DNA from: Lepus europaeus
Lineage: Eukaryota; Chordata; Mammalia; Lagomorpha; Leporidae
Direction of reading: 5' to 3'
DNA length: 64,000 nucleotides
Assembly: GCF_033115175.1 (NCBI RefSeq)
Contig: NC_084840.1
Span: forward strand, 77,825,179 to 77,889,178
Part shown: positions 62,879 through 64,000 of the stretch, piece by piece
Layout: each line of letters begins with the position of its first letter
Numbering within the stretch: position 1 is the first letter of the stretch
Program-made: the position numbers and the translations under genes
Notes under the pieces: generated by a model
Told to the model about the DNA's origin: nothing
The model's input: the letters and a program-made list of their open reading frames with translations, nothing else
Databases searched by the model: none

Positions 62879-64000
62879 CTTAAGAGGAAGAAGAAACAAG
62901 TATCAAGGGGGCAGGAAGAAATGCCACCCAACTTGCTTTCACGTTGGTGCAGATTCAACTGTGCAAAGATACTTCTCAGAAGCAATCATGGCTTGCTATC
63001 GTGTGCTAGGGCACCGAGGTAGGCAAGGGAGTTCAAAAGAGAAAGACACTCGGTTTGGGGGGACATTTAATAGCCTTCTAAGTATAAAAGTCATCCTATT
63101 GAGGCTCCTCTCTATTGGGGCGGGATAAGCCCAGCCTCACCCTCAACACCACCTCAAACACAGAGCAGGAAAGGAGAGCCCTAGGTTGCAGGCTACAGGA
63201 GGCAGGGTATAAAGAAATGGGTTTTAACTCAAGTCTCAGCTAGAAAGATGCCTGAGACTGCTTAACATGCCTTGTCTAGTGTGAAAATCACAGGCCAGGA
63301 AAAAGCAACTCCCTAACTGAAAAACTCTACTTAGAATTTTTCCAAATTCAGCTTCCATTTAGGTACAGGATGAAACTTGTTCCATTCCAAGCTTCTGGAA
63401 ACAGAAAACAGTGCGTTGCCTTCAATTCTTCTCCGCCCATCTGAACTCTGACACAGGAGCCCTGCATTCCTCCGGGGCGGTCCAGGGCAGGCTCCTGCCA
63501 GCTCAACAGAAATTCTGCTAGCCAGAAAGAGCTGGCAGCTTAAAACCAAGTACGGTATGAAGATTTCTACCAGGGAAAGCAATAAAACAGAAGTTTTGGT
63601 CCTTTTTTTTTTCCCAAAGAGCCAGTTTGCTAGCAATCCTCTGAGTCATCGTGAGGCAGGATCCCTTCTCTTCAAGCCTAAGCAGCTGCTTTGCAGCCCC
63701 AGCCAGGTCTACCCACCCAGAGTCTAGGATGTAGCTGGCCTGTCGGCTCCGCTCACTGCTGAGTAGAGCACTCCTACTGACATTTTGCTAAAACTGCCTT
63801 CTCTTCAGTCACCAATGCTCCTAACAGTCTAGTCCATGAACACTTCCTGGCACTTTGCTTCCCAGTCCTCAGTGTGAAATTGACACAGCCCACTCCCTCT
63901 CTGCCTTGGCTTCCAGCACATATTATTCTGGTCTCCACCTGCTTTTCCTTTGCAGTTTCCCTCCCTCTAGAGGTCTCTGAGTCAGTCTCATCCATTCCTG
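62879..64000 (-). other. ASB13 intron, continuing beyond the window
   Basis: Intron upstream (on the gene strand) of the exon at 62728-62878. No further ASB13 exon, repeat or RNA gene recognised up to the window end. Confidence 0.75.

Overview
This is vertebrate, mammalian nuclear DNA: coding sequence is sparse and split into short exons, and most of the window is intergenic or intronic with dense interspersed repeats. About 35 tRNA-derived SINEs have the head of the lagomorph C-repeat (CSINE): a GGCCGGCGCC start, a pol III A box, a GGTTCTAGTCC-type B box, a CT-rich tail region and then poly(A) or (AAAT)n. Several L1 tails carry the G-rich 3' UTR I associate with rabbit L1. The likely source is the European rabbit (Oryctolagus cuniculus) or a close leporid.

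The only protein-coding gene I can support is ASB13 (ankyrin repeat and SOCS box protein 13) on the minus strand at the right end. Four coding exons are present (62728-62878, 60619-60753, 55155-55346, 54333-54460). They join in frame and end in a SOCS box. By comparison with the 278-residue human protein as I remember it, they cover residues 78-278; the first 77 residues and the promoter lie beyond position 64000. A candidate poly(A) signal at 52741-52746 gives a 3' UTR of about 1.6 kb. In human, ASB13 lies on 10p15, with a long gene-poor stretch between its 3' end and CALML3. The gene-free left 52 kb here fits that.

Positions 1-52200 are intergenic. They hold ancient repeats (MIR, L1M, MaLR LTRs, hAT elements) cut by younger lagomorph SINEs, two solo-LTR-like elements (27861-28379 and 38412-38796), several rabbit L1 tails, and unique DNA without a gene I recognise.

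The most unusual object is a 5.0-kb minus-strand element at 39514-44511, flanked by a perfect 15-bp target-site duplication. It has an L1 5' UTR, an L1 ORF1 broken by one nonsense codon, and an L1 3' tail. ORF2 (endonuclease/reverse transcriptase) is absent. In its place is about 2.5 kb of AT-rich DNA, part of which looks like a decayed class I retroviral gag zinc-knuckle region. This is a half-L1 (HAL1)-like architecture that must have been moved in trans.
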